Assembly (NCBI RefSeq): GCF_030272615.1
Contig: NC_081413.1
Location: forward strand, 102,198,239-102,262,238
DNA from: Cryptomeria japonica
Lineage: Eukaryota > Streptophyta > Pinopsida > Cupressales > Cupressaceae
Reading direction: 5' to 3'
Length of the DNA stretch: 64,000 nt
The notes under the pieces are model-generated. The model made no database searches and was not told the origin of the DNA. It was given only the letters and a program-made list of their open reading frames with translations. Positions within the stretch are counted from its first letter, which is position 1, and each line of letters begins with the position of its first letter. This document shows, piece after piece, positions 44,677-54,493 of the stretch. The position numbers and the translations under genes are program-made.

Positions 44677-45200
44677 TCCTTAATGTGCAAACCAATTGTT
44701 ATTTCTCTTCACAACAAAACCGACAAGCTATCGCATATAAATCTCCACCTCGAGATCCCCATCAAGAAATCAGGCTTGATATCCATATTCTCTATCTCAA
44801 AATCACAAGTAGCAGCAATAGACAATAGGAATCTAAAATAAATTTTGCAACGGGAGAGAAAATTTTACCAAAATTAACTCCCTCTCTCTAAGAGTAGACT
44901 TTGGCCACCAATCTAGCTATGTATTGTTCTAACTGATTGTTTGCTACAAACTTATTTTCAAATACCCACTTGCATCCAATGGGCTTCCTTTGGGAAAACT
45001 TACAAGATCCCAGGTGTCACAATTGTCCAAAACCATCATTCCCTCTTGCATGGCCTGCATCCAAGACTCACTTTCCTCCAAAGAAAGAGCCTCCCTGAAT
45101 GATCTAGGTTCATCATCGGTACCCAACAAAGAAAATATAGTGTAAATTTGGTGGGCTATTCCCATCAACAAGATTCTATTTCCTTGTGGGCCTCCTCAAG
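44677..45200 (-). pseudogene. pol: E reverse transcriptase N-terminal part
   Basis: 44944-45171 reads EPRSFREALSLEESESWMQAMQEGM..L..CDTWDLV, the typical start of Copia RT. Decayed RT sequence continues down to 44682, where it would join 36834 before the A3 insertion: the codons on the two sides reconstruct the conserved region just before YG.KQS. Confidence 0.78.
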
Positions 45201-46360
45201 GTAGCCCCATCAAGGTAGGATTGATGGGTTCAACATATTTATTTCCCTCTATGTGCTCATCTTGCACATCATCTGAACTCTCTAAACCCTCTTCTTCTTC
45301 TCCATCCTCAAATACATCTAACTATTCTTCCACCTGTGCATCTTCTTTCTTCTCAATCTTTGTTTCGAAGTGCATAATATTTGTCTTCTCCTTTGGTTGT
45401 TCTTTACCTAAGTAGGCTCTACACTCCCTGAAAAATAACATCTCTAGAAAGAATCATTTTTTGGGTTAGAGGATACCAAAGCTTGTAACCTTTTACATTC
45501 TCACAATAACCAATGAAGATACATTGGTGAGCTTTTTGATCTAATTTAGATGGCTTCTCCTAAGGCACATGAGAAAAAGTCTCACAACCAAAGACCCTTA
45601 AGTGTGCAACCGAAGGCTTTCTACATGTCCACACTTCATAAGGAGTATTGTTAATAAGAATTGAACAAAGAGATCTATTAATCAAATAACAAGCAATACC
45701 AACAACTTCTACCCAGAAGCATCCATCAAGCTTAGCACCACTTAACATGCTCCTAGGTCTTTCCATTATGGTTTAGTTCATTCCTTTTGCTACCACATTT
45801 TGTTGGGGAGTGTAAGGAGTATAATTTTATTGAACAATACCTACATGCTTATAGAACTCATAAAATTCCTCTGAATAATATTCACCCTCATTGTTAGTCC
45901 TCAACACTTATGTCTTATAATTTAATTGCTTTTCCACTAAGGCCTTAAATTCCTTAAACTTAGTGAAAACTTTGAATTTAAAATGCATAAAATAAATTCA
46001 AATATATCTCAACAAAACATCAATGAGGGAAACATAATATCGAGTTTATGCAAAGAAACAACATCCATTGGACCACACACATCTAAATGAATAATTTCTA
46101 GTGATCTATTTGCCTTACAGATTCTTTTAAAAAATTATGATCTATTATGCTCATCAAACACACAATGCTCACATGAATCATTTTTGCCAACTAAATAATT
46201 AGAAAGACTATCAACCAAATTTTTATTTAGAATAGTCCTAAGACCTTTTTCACTAATGTGACCCAATCTCTAGTGCCACATCAAACATGCATTTTCATTA
46301 CTTGTTACATTGACAGGGTTACAAAAAGTAGACACATTAAGCCTAAATAAAGTCCTTATC
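45201..46360 (-). pseudogene. pol: E integrase, decayed
   Basis: 45560-45766 is the integrase C-terminal part (MLSGAKLDGCFWVEVVGIACYLINR, PYEVWTCRKPSVAHLRVFGC). Toward 46,350 the zinc-binding start can be followed through stops (RLGHISEKGL, CEHCVF). Roughly 45201-45430 is low-complexity acidic or Ser-rich linker between integrase and RT. Non-functional. Confidence 0.72.
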
Positions 46361-46690
46361 TAATATCCTTTAGCTATCACCAAACTCCCTCTTACCAACC
46401 TACAACCAGACTTGTCAACCATCACATGCACTCCAGAATCATTCAACTTGGATATAGAAAGAAGATTTCTTTCTAGTCCTAGAATATGCAAAACATTATC
46501 AATGGTTTTTACTCTTCCATCATTGAAACATAACTTTACCTCTACTTTACAAACAACCTTCTTCATATCATTTTCACCGAGGAAAACATCTCCCCCATTA
46601 TACTTTATGAGAGAAAAAACACTACGTATGAGAAGTATCATGTGTTAGGAGACACCTGAATCAATAAGCCAAGCATCATCACTAACAATG
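46361..46690 (-). pseudogene. pol: E protease region
   Basis: A DSG-type protease site (LIDSGVS) near 46,655 is followed by a stop, then by VFLGEND..KVVCKVEVKLCFNDGR...VLHILGLERNLLSISKLNDSG, the usual Copia protease C-terminus. Confidence 0.75.
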
Positions 46691-47503
46691 TTAGCAAAAA
46701 TAAACAAAGCATTTGAATCATCATTGAAGAACTTTCCATGGAGAAATCAACATTATTATTCTTAACTCTACATTTCTTCTTCACATGCCCTCTTTTCCCA
46801 CAATTCCAACATTTTTCTCTTTCCAAGGGTCTTTGATCATTCTTTAGTCTTCTCCCTCTTTTATCCCCTTTAGGCCCTTTTTCTATGGACCTTCCTTGTA
46901 CATGCAAGGCATCTTGGGAGCAAAGATTCATAGACTTCCTTCTCACCTCCTTTGAAAGAAGTATGGCAATCAAGTTGTCCATATTTGGCTCTATACTACC
47001 ACTGTTAATTGCAACAATTAAATTTTCCTAAGATTCCAGCAAAGCGCAAAGAAACAAGATACATTTATCTTCATCTTCTAATTTAACATTTATCAATGCA
47101 ATCTGACTTATAATCATATTAAAATCATTCAAATGATCTGTAATAGATTCAGCCTCTTTCATTTTTAAAGAATATAACTTTCTCTTGAGATATAAATTAT
47201 CGGAAAAAAAAATTAGATTGATAAATGTCACCAATCCTCTTCCACAACTTGTATGTGGTATCTTCTACATATATATTAAAGAGGATGAAATCGGTGACAT
47301 AAATGAATGGTTCCATGTGCCTTCTTGTCCAATTTCTTCCAAGAATCGTCATCCAAAGTAGAGTCTAGTTTCTTTTCATGTGAAACTGGCAACCACTGAA
47401 AAAGATGTTCCATCTTCAGTTTCCACATCTTGTAGCCAATGTCATTGAATTTATCAGTATCTATGCGAGAAGTAGAAGTCATGGCTTTCAATCCTCTTCT
47501 CAA
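46691..47503 (-). pseudogene. gag: E gag, decayed
   Basis: 47276-47503 is the gag N-terminus (GYKMWKLKMEHLF ... WKKLDKKAHGTIHLC). 47028-47234 continues it (FSDNLYLKRKLYSLKMKEAESITDHLNDF, DEDKCILFLCALLES). 46638-46982 holds the zinc knuckle CWNCGKRGHVKKKC. Shifts separate the three. The order is that of a Copia gag. Confidence 0.82.
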
Positions 47504-47594
47504 ATCTGCAAAACGACATAGAAAAATCTCCCACTACAGCAAAAAGTCTTCCACACTTAAAGAGAAAGGCACCTCGCTCTCAATAGAACCATCA

Positions 47595-47606
47595 TCTCTG
47601 ATATCA
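47595..47606 (-). other. E primer-binding site
   Basis: Element strand TGATATCAGAGA, similar to TGGTATCAGAGC, next to the 5' LTR. Confidence 0.55.
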
Positions 47607-47608
47607 AA

Positions 47609-48430
47609 TACTGAGAAATAAGGTGAAGGAAGATTGCAATATATACTTTCTTATGTTATTACAAATATGAAAAGATCACCAAATCTGAAAATGAATCTGA
47701 AATGAACATGTGATTGCACCATTCAACATAAATATAAAAACAACTACACTAAAAGAGACACTAGATTTATGTGCAGAAACCCTTTTAGGAAAAAAAATCC
47801 ATGAAAGAATGAAGGCAAGTATATTATTATTATTCAAAAGAGAGAACACCACAATATTACACTTCAGTACACCTCAAAATAATCTTGAAACTAATTTTAA
47901 ACCTCAAAGAAACTATGATATAACAATTGTGCGTTGGCTCCAACTTATAGCCAAAAGGGAGAGGAAAACCCACTATTGTTTTCCCAAAACAAGGGGCCAA
48001 AATCACTTGCAAAAACCCATGCCTTGAAAAATGAATACCCAATAGACATAATGAAATAATTAGTAAATCTTCAAGTGACTCCTCATAAGTGTCAAACCTA
48101 GAGCTACTTAGTCTTTACACATTCTGAGTGCTTTGTAGCTTGCGGTGACTATTTAGATCCCCAAATGGACATTGTTTCTTCTCCCAAAATTGGTATCCTT
48201 ATGCATGATCCATCATGTCTCAATATGGATGTGAGATGGAATGTATTTTATCCATTATTATTTATATTTATCACCTCTTCATGTTCATCTCTTGAAAATG
48301 CAATTACAAACAGCCACAAAGTACCAAATATTTAATATTTTTCTCACATGTCCTAAGGAACTCTTTCCAAGGAACAACAAGACTTATGAATGGATTAGGA
48401 TTACAACGTTAATGTCACCTTATCCTAACA
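47609..48430 (-). repeat. E 5' LTR
   Basis: Paired with 34873-35656. It ends CCTAACA on the plus strand and is followed by an A-run. The pair shows many substitutions and indels, so E is considerably older than A3, B and C. Confidence 0.8.
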
Positions 48431-48752
48431 AAAAAAAAGTGTCCCACAAAATGAGCCCTAAAATGAGTTGATATTTAAATAGACAACAAGAACTAGTAGA
48501 AATAGGCCTAATTGAGGAAAGTTTAAGCCCTTGCATAGTGCTTGTAGAACTTGCACTATATAAGGGTGGGGAATGGAGAATATCCATACACTCCCACATT
48601 GTCAACAAGATCATGATCAAGTATAGGTTTCTATTGTTGTGCAAGGATGACCTAATGGTTTGTCTTGATGCTACAAAATACTTTTCAAAGATTGATCTCA
48701 AGAGTATATATTATTAGATTAAAATATAAATAGATGATTGGAGGATAGTTTT
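48431..48752 (+). pseudogene. pol: Gypsy reverse transcriptase scrap (H)
   Basis: Plus-strand translation with stops gives SHKMSPK, then a stretch like EIGLIEESLSPC, GGEWRI, YKILFKD/FSKIDLKS-like and LED, matching in order the N-terminal RT region of plant Gypsy elements (YRMSPKE ... FIRESMSPCAVP ... WRMCVD ... FSKIDLRSGYHQI). It ends abruptly where the F LTR begins, so F probably inserted in this RT. Confidence 0.65.
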
Positions 48753-49294
48753 CTGGTACCGGTTGCCTGGACCTATATGCATTACTAATCTACTGGATCA
48801 CTTTTGTAGCTTGCGGAGCCCTGAGCATTGATTTCGATGTTCCTTGGCGTGTGGATGACCTTCCCTTTGATCTACACTTCATCCTTTGGATTTTCTGGAG
48901 GAATTTCTTTGGCGAAGGATGACCTTGTTGTTTTTGCATGTTAGGTCTTGTTCTTCGGTATTTGATCCCTTTTTGGGCTGACTAGATCCCCTTGGATCAT
49001 ATAAATCATGTAATTGAGAATTATAATGTATATTGGGGAAAATATAAAACATACAAGCTAGATCTTAAGTTTTGAGGTCCCGATTTTGACCTATTCTGTA
49101 ATTGAGCATGTTTTAGCAGGCTAGTGAGCTGGTTTTTGTAACCCGGATGTTACCGGTTGATTGTGATCAATTTTCATGATATAATTTATTATGTTATGCA
49201 TTTCCTCCATCATATCCTTGTATTTCCATTGTGTTTACTCTTACAGACCAGTTCAGGTTGATCTCTTTAAGGTCCCTCCTAACCGGTGACTGCA
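48753..49294 (+). repeat. F: Gypsy 5' LTR
   Basis: Starts near TGGTACCGG and ends near GACTGCA; both ends are inferred from the position of the RT scrap before and the primer-binding site after. About 540 bases. The partner LTR is not in the window. Confidence 0.55.
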
Positions 49295-49299
49295 CCAAG

Positions 49300-49312
49300 T
49301 GGTATCAAAGTG
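49300..49312 (+). other. F primer-binding site
   Basis: TGGTATCAAAGTG, close to the initiator-Met-type site TGGTATCAGAGC, five bases after the inferred LTR end. Confidence 0.55.
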
Positions 49313-49398
49313 ATCTTTCATTCCAGAGATTGTGTTGTCCTCAGAAATTTTGTTGTAGGGTGGCGGACTATGGATCTGACCTGAGGAGTGGCGTGAAG

Positions 49399-50553
49399 AT
49401 GGTGCGGAGAGGAAATAGGAATGGTGGAGCGCATGGGAATGCAGACCCTACTGTGAAGGAAATGTTGCGAGGAATTGCAACCCGGTTGGAAGCCATTGAG
49501 ACAGCCCAGAGAAGAGGACAACATATTGAAGATGTGAGTGAGATGAAGGAGAAGAAGCCCTGGCAGAACAAGTAAACCCACCGGTGATTGATCCGGATGA
49601 AGAAAGGTTTTTAAGGGTTTTGAGTAGGGTGAATACTAAACCTCATTTTACCCTACCGGAATATGATGGAAATTTGGATTCAGATGAATTGATGGATTGG
49701 ATCTCAGAGATGGAGAAATATTTTAATTTTGAGAAAACCGCAGAACAAAGAAAGGTGAAGTATGCATGTACCAAGTTCAAAGGTCATGCATCTCTTTGGT
49801 GGGAGCATTTGCAGGTTGATAGATAGAGAAGAGGTAAAGAGAATATCAAGACATGGGATCGGATGGTTGCTAAGTTAAAATCAAAATTTATGACAGTTGA
49901 TTATCAAGTGAATCTGTTTCGGAAGTTGCAGAATTTGAAGCAGAAGGAATCTAGTGTGAAGGAGTACACCGAAGCATTTTACAAGTTGAATATTAGATCC
50001 GGACATGTTGATGATGAAGTTGAACAAGTTGCAAGATATTTGAATGGATTGTGGATGTCTATACAAGATGAACTCAGTTTGATCAAATTGCAGTGTTGAA
50101 GAAGCTTACTAGTATGCCTTGAAAGCAAAAGAGAAGTTGAACAAAAGACATGAGCAAAGACAGAGAGGTAGAGGTGGAAGGTTTTCCGGAGGAAGATTTC
50201 AAGGAGGAAGAGGATATACCGGAGGAAGAGGAACCTGTAAGGATCGGAACAAGGACAAGGAAGTAAGCAAAGAAGGTAATTCATACCAGAAGGATGATAG
50301 AAATTTCTACCGGAGAAGAGAACCTGATGGCTACCAGAATGATAATTTTAGAAAAGATAACAGAAGACAAGACAAGAGAGTGTTTAGAGGAACTTGCTAT
50401 AAGTGTGGAGGAGAAGGACATCGTTCTTTCGAGTGTAAGAAGGAAGAGAATAACGAGAGAACAAAAGTGGTGGAAGAAAACCCCACCAGATCAGCTAATA
50501 AACCGGAAGATGGAGAATTGTCGATGATGAGGAGAGATTTATGTCATTCCTGA
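49399..50553 (+). pseudogene. gag: F gag, decayed
   Basis: From the ATG at 49399. 49399-49575 is the N-terminus (MLRGIATRLEAIETAQRRG). 49584-50099 is the Retrotrans_gag core (FTLPEYDGNLDSDELMDWI, ACTKFKGHASLWWEHL, FRKLQNLKQKESSVKEYTEAF) with one stop and a shift. 50119-50553 is the basic, Gly/Arg-rich C-terminus with zinc knuckle CYKCGGEGHRSFEC. It belongs to the chromovirus-like side of Gypsy by general appearance; exact clade not assigned. Confidence 0.82.
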
Positions 50554-50568
50554 GGAGATGAAGAGCCC

Positions 50569-50763
50569 TTGCAGAGGAGAAATTTGTTCAAGACCAGATG
50601 TAAGGTATTTGGTAAGTGCTATAAAATTGTTACTGATAGTGGTAGTTCAGATAACCTTATTTCAGAAGAGATGGTGAATAAGTTGAATTTGGAAAGATTG
50701 AAACACCCTAAGCCTTATCAGATAGCATGGATTCAGGATGAACATAAGTTGTTGGTAAGTTAG
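50569..50763 (+). pseudogene. pol: F protease, truncated
   Basis: Holds the active site as TDSGSSDNLISEEMV, then HPKPYQIAWIQDEHKLLVS. It stops at the edge of the next LTR fragment; the rest of F is missing from the window. Confidence 0.75.
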
Positions 50764-50768
50764 ACAGT

Positions 50769-51130
50769 TCAGATAACCGGAAGACAACTAAGGGGGGGCA
50801 GGGGGAATCAGTTGTCTCATATTACAGGAACTATTAGCAATTTAAACTTTAATACCTGAACCCAAAACATTAATACCAGAATATGAGTTAAACCAATTAA
50901 GCATAAACAATAATCACAGAATAAAAGCCATCCACATAACACCAATATTTGTATGTGGAAAACCTAGTAAAGGGAAAAACCACAGTGGGAAGCCTACCCA
51001 CAGTCAGATAATACTTATGCAGTAAGTATGTGAATTACAATTGAGGGGCCTGCACTTGCAGGAAGGCCAACAGCCTAGAGCGCATTGCTCATCACAAAAG
51101 AAGCCTCACTGACTACATATAAATCCATAT
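50769..51130 (-). repeat. B-type LTR fragment (Bx)
   Basis: About 360 bases similar to the first third of the B LTRs, in the same (minus) sense: inverted repeat AGACAACT / AGTTGTCT (50782-50789, 50810-50817) around a G-rich loop, then the motif TATGTGGAAAACC and GGGAAAAACCACAGTGGGA. It is cut at 51130 by the LTR of D. The remainder should lie beyond the right end of D, outside the window. Confidence 0.78.
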
Positions 51131-51365
51131 TGTTGGAAAATGCACACTCCAATGAGAAATTGTAGGTGATTGAAGGTATTGTCATTGATGGCAACCTTGC
51201 AATCCTATGGCACCGGCACCGGCAGACTCTACAGCGGCAGTTAGTTTACCAGCAGTGGCAAAGATGATTACCGGCACCCCAGCCGACAGGATTTTATCTA
51301 TTACATTTTGTATTTAATTGTAATATCTTTTTGTAAACCGACAAGGCGAATTGTAATAGGACTCA

Positions 51366-51373
51366 TATATAAG
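51366..51373 (+). promoter_or_regulatory. D LTR TATA box candidate
   Basis: TATATAAG, about 235 bases from the LTR start, a usual position for Copia LTRs. Confidence 0.4.
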
Positions 51374-51779
51374 TATGAGATCTTGTAGATCATTTAGGAT
51401 GCGAACATGGTTAGATTATTGCAGAAGTAATATGTGAATATTAAGACAGATTTTGGAGTAAGGTTTGTTAATGCATGATAGCTTCGGTAAGATAAATGAT
51501 TGAATGAGAGATAAATGAAGTCTCTCATTCAATAATTTATCCTATCAATAATTATGATAGAAACCTTCAAGTAATTAATTCTTCTTTGATAGCCATTCTA
51601 CATTTGCATATAAATAACCTATTCAGCTTGATCAAATCCTTAACATTGATAATCATACTATATCATTTTTTTATGTTCATTGATTACTAAATCATGTTCA
51701 TGCATTCCAATTTGTATCAATTAATATAATTGATAATAATAAATGATTAATCAAACACCGATTAATATCGGGTTATATG

Positions 51780-51895
51780 TGCTCTGATAGTTATCGGGTG
51801 GCATGATAAAGTTTATCGATAGTTATCGGTTGTTAAGTATACGTCGATAGTTATCGGTTGTTAAGTCTAAGCACATGCTGATAGTTATCGGCTGT
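51780..51895. repeat. GATAGTTATCGG repeats in the D LTR
   Basis: GATAGTTATCGG recurs at about 51787, 51818, 51845 and 51880, spaced 27-35 bases. The unit contains the palindrome-like GATA..TATC. Confidence 0.65.
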
Positions 51896-52232
51896 TAGGA
51901 TTATGCAAACACCCAATAGGGTGTTAAAGTATTTACAAACCGGTTGACATTAGTAATGAACATGCATTGTTTGGTATTAACAAAGAGGCATGATCAAGTA
52001 ATGTCTTGATCGGTCATGACCGATCAAGGCATTGCTTGATCGTACCCCACTTGTTATATACATGTATTGAATGGAATTCATGAGATAGGACATAGAAAAT
52101 AACAAATGCTCCTCTCACCTGCCACAAATAAGAAGATAGTTAGATTCATATGTTAATTCAGTAATACATGGAACAAGATCATTTAAATAGAATATAACTT
52201 GCATATTGAATGTAAATTGAACATCATTTACA

Positions 52233-52244
52233 TGGTATCAGAGC
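52233..52244 (+). other. D primer-binding site
   Basis: TGGTATCAGAGC, a perfect match, directly after the LTR. Confidence 0.88.
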
Positions 52245-52324
52245 TATAGTTAAATCGAACCTGAGGCTATTCAATTTTACGTAAAATTCAAATCAAGCAT
52301 ATATTCAAAATCACAATTCTATCA

Positions 52325-53263
52325 ATGGCTAGTGCTATCAGATTTGAAGACAGGCTTCCAGGAGGTGATGACTTCTCCGCATGGAAATTTAGAATTCAAA
52401 TGATTCTAAAAGAAAATAAAGTTGAAACATTTGTAAAAACTGAAACTGAAGAATCTGAGACTAAACCTGACAAAGCAATCTGGAGAGAAGGAAATGATAA
52501 AGCTATCAAAATCATAGTTGATGGGGTGAGGAACAACATTATGCCCATTATAAGGAAACATGAAACAGCCTTCAATATGTTCAAAGCACTTGAAGATGAT
52601 TTTGAGATATATAATGCTAGTAGAACCTTGGCTCTAAAAAGAGAGATAAATCACATAGCCATGACAAAAGGAGAATCAGTCAATGCCTACTTCATGCGAA
52701 TATCTGCCCTAATTGGATATGAGATACAAAGCAAAGAATTAACCCTAATTGCTCTAGATGGGTTGCCTAGCATATGGGAAACATTCATCCAAGGCATCAG
52801 TGCAAGGGATAACTTTCCAAAGTTCAATAGGCTGAAGGCTGACTGTCTCCAAGAGGAATCAAAGCAAAATAAGAAAGGGATCAAACAAAAGAATATAGAT
52901 GAAGATCTCCAAGTTCTTAATACGAACTCAAATAAGAAAGGCAAGCAGAAGCAATTCAGAAAGAGAAAAGGGCGTCATGGCAAGAACGCCTTCAAGAAAG
53001 ACCTCTCTCAAATTCAGTGTTACAGATATGACAAATTTGGGCACTATGTTGCCAAATGTCTAGAAAGAAATAAACAAGCCACATTTGCCAAAGAAGGAAA
53101 ATCCAAAAGGGAAGAAGACTCCGAAAAGTATGTACTCTATTCAGCACTAACAAATCATGCATCAAACAAAGTGAACTCCTTGGTGATCGCCAGTGGCTCA
53201 TCCAGACACATCATAGGATTCAGAGAAGTACTAGACTCCATGAAAGAAGAGAATGATGAGGAA
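52325..53263 (+). pseudogene. gag: D gag and protease start
   Basis: An open frame from the ATG at 52325 up to insertion C. It starts FEDRLPGGDDFSAWKFRIQMIL and continues with a UBN2-type core (ALKREINHIAMTKGESVNAYFMRI, LDGLPSIWETFIQGI). The zinc knuckle is CYRYDKFGHYVAKC, with the second Cys changed to Tyr. The protease site reads VIASGSSRHIIGF: the catalytic Asp of D-S-G is Ala. C cuts the frame at 53269; the codons following the duplication at 62673 complete the protease. Although it has few stops, it is unlikely to be active. Confidence 0.85.
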
Positions 53264-53268
53264 GTAAC

Positions 53269-54493
53269 TGTGCATGCATGTAAAATTCATCTTAATAACA
53301 ATTTATCAATTAGAATCACAAGGAAATCATGAATCCCTATCTAATCAAAGAATCAAACAAACAAGACAATGAAATAATGCAATATCAAATAGGATTTAAA
53401 ATAATTCAATGAAACTCCCTATTCCAAGATTGCATATCGCTTCCATTGCTCTTCTCTCCTCTGTAGTATGATGGCTCTCAGAATATTGCGCTGGTAACCT
53501 GCAAGTGACACAAAGATTTGAAGTTCGTGATTGTTTGAAAATGGAGATTGGATGCTCAATTTATAGAAAATTGGAGAAGATTGATTAAAAGGTGGAACAA
53601 ATTGATCAAGAGGTGGAACTCGGGTGGGCTCAAATGAAAATTGATAGTTGAACTGCTGATTGTAGGAGTGGAACTGAATAGATTGAATAAATTAATAGAG
53701 TCAACTAATTGAGAAAAAGTTGATTGAAGGAAGAAAAAGAATGATTGGAGGAAATAAAGAGGATGACACAGAAAGCTTAATTTAGAAAAAACTAACTGAA
53801 AGATGGAAATAGAGGTTGAAGAGATAAATGATTTAATTAATTAATTTAGCATGTGCTTGTACTTTGACTTGGATTTTCAATTTAATCTTTGCATGAGGTT
53901 TATTCAAATAAATGAACTTGAATATATTTAGAACTTGACTTTGATTTTCAATTTGGTTTTTGAAATCATGCACATGTAATTGAATTTGGAAGAAATTAGA
54001 AGAAATAAGAAATTAAATGAAATTAGAATTTGGGGATTTGAATTGAAGAATTAATTAGTTAATTAAATAATTTAAAGAAACTATTTAATTATGTAGAAAT
54101 AGAATTTAATTAAATAATAAAGATTATTCAATTTAAAGGATTAAATCATAATTGATTAAATAATTAATATTTAATTAATATTTAGAAAAGGGTTGAATGA
54201 TTAGATGATTAGAGAGATAGAAATTGATGATTAATTTATTTAAATAATAAAGATTATTTAAATAGGGGAATTAACCATAATTAATTAAATAATAAATATT
54301 TAATTAATATTTAGAAAATGGTTAAAATGATTAAATGATGAAAGAATAAGAAATAGAATAATTAGTAAGATTATGAGGAAATGTGAAATTAGAAGAATAA
54401 GATTAATTAATTTAATTAAATAATTAAAGAATTATTTAATCAATTAGAGGAATAATTAGTACATGATGAATGAGACATTTTTAGGTGTCTACA
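53269..54493 (-). repeat. C 3' LTR
   Basis: 1,225 bases, very similar to 61459-62672. TATA-like CTATAAAT (element strand) about 53560-53567. AT-rich TTAATTAAATAA stretches fill 54040-54440. Confidence 0.92.

Larger units (their letters stand above)
34873..48430 (-). mobile_element. E: decayed Ty1/Copia retrotransposon split by A3
   Basis: LTRs lie at 34873-35656 and 47609-48430. The internal order on the minus strand is gag, protease, integrase, RT, RNase H, interrupted within RT by A3 (36835-44676). Without A3 the element is about 5.7 kb. The flanks AAACA and AAAAA give only a weak target-site duplication. Many stops and shifts show that it is old. Confidence 0.85.
51131..52232 (+). repeat. 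D 5' LTR
   Basis: TGTTGG...TTTACA, 1,102 bases. TATA-like TATATAAG at 51366-51373. A block of about 25-base repeats of TCGATAGTTATCGG type lies at 51780-51890 (four units). No U5 stem-loop of the A/B kind is present. Confidence 0.8.

Noticed and set aside
51780-51895. Possible CRISPR-like array
   Set aside because: Only four degenerate short units without regular spacers, inside a plant LTR.
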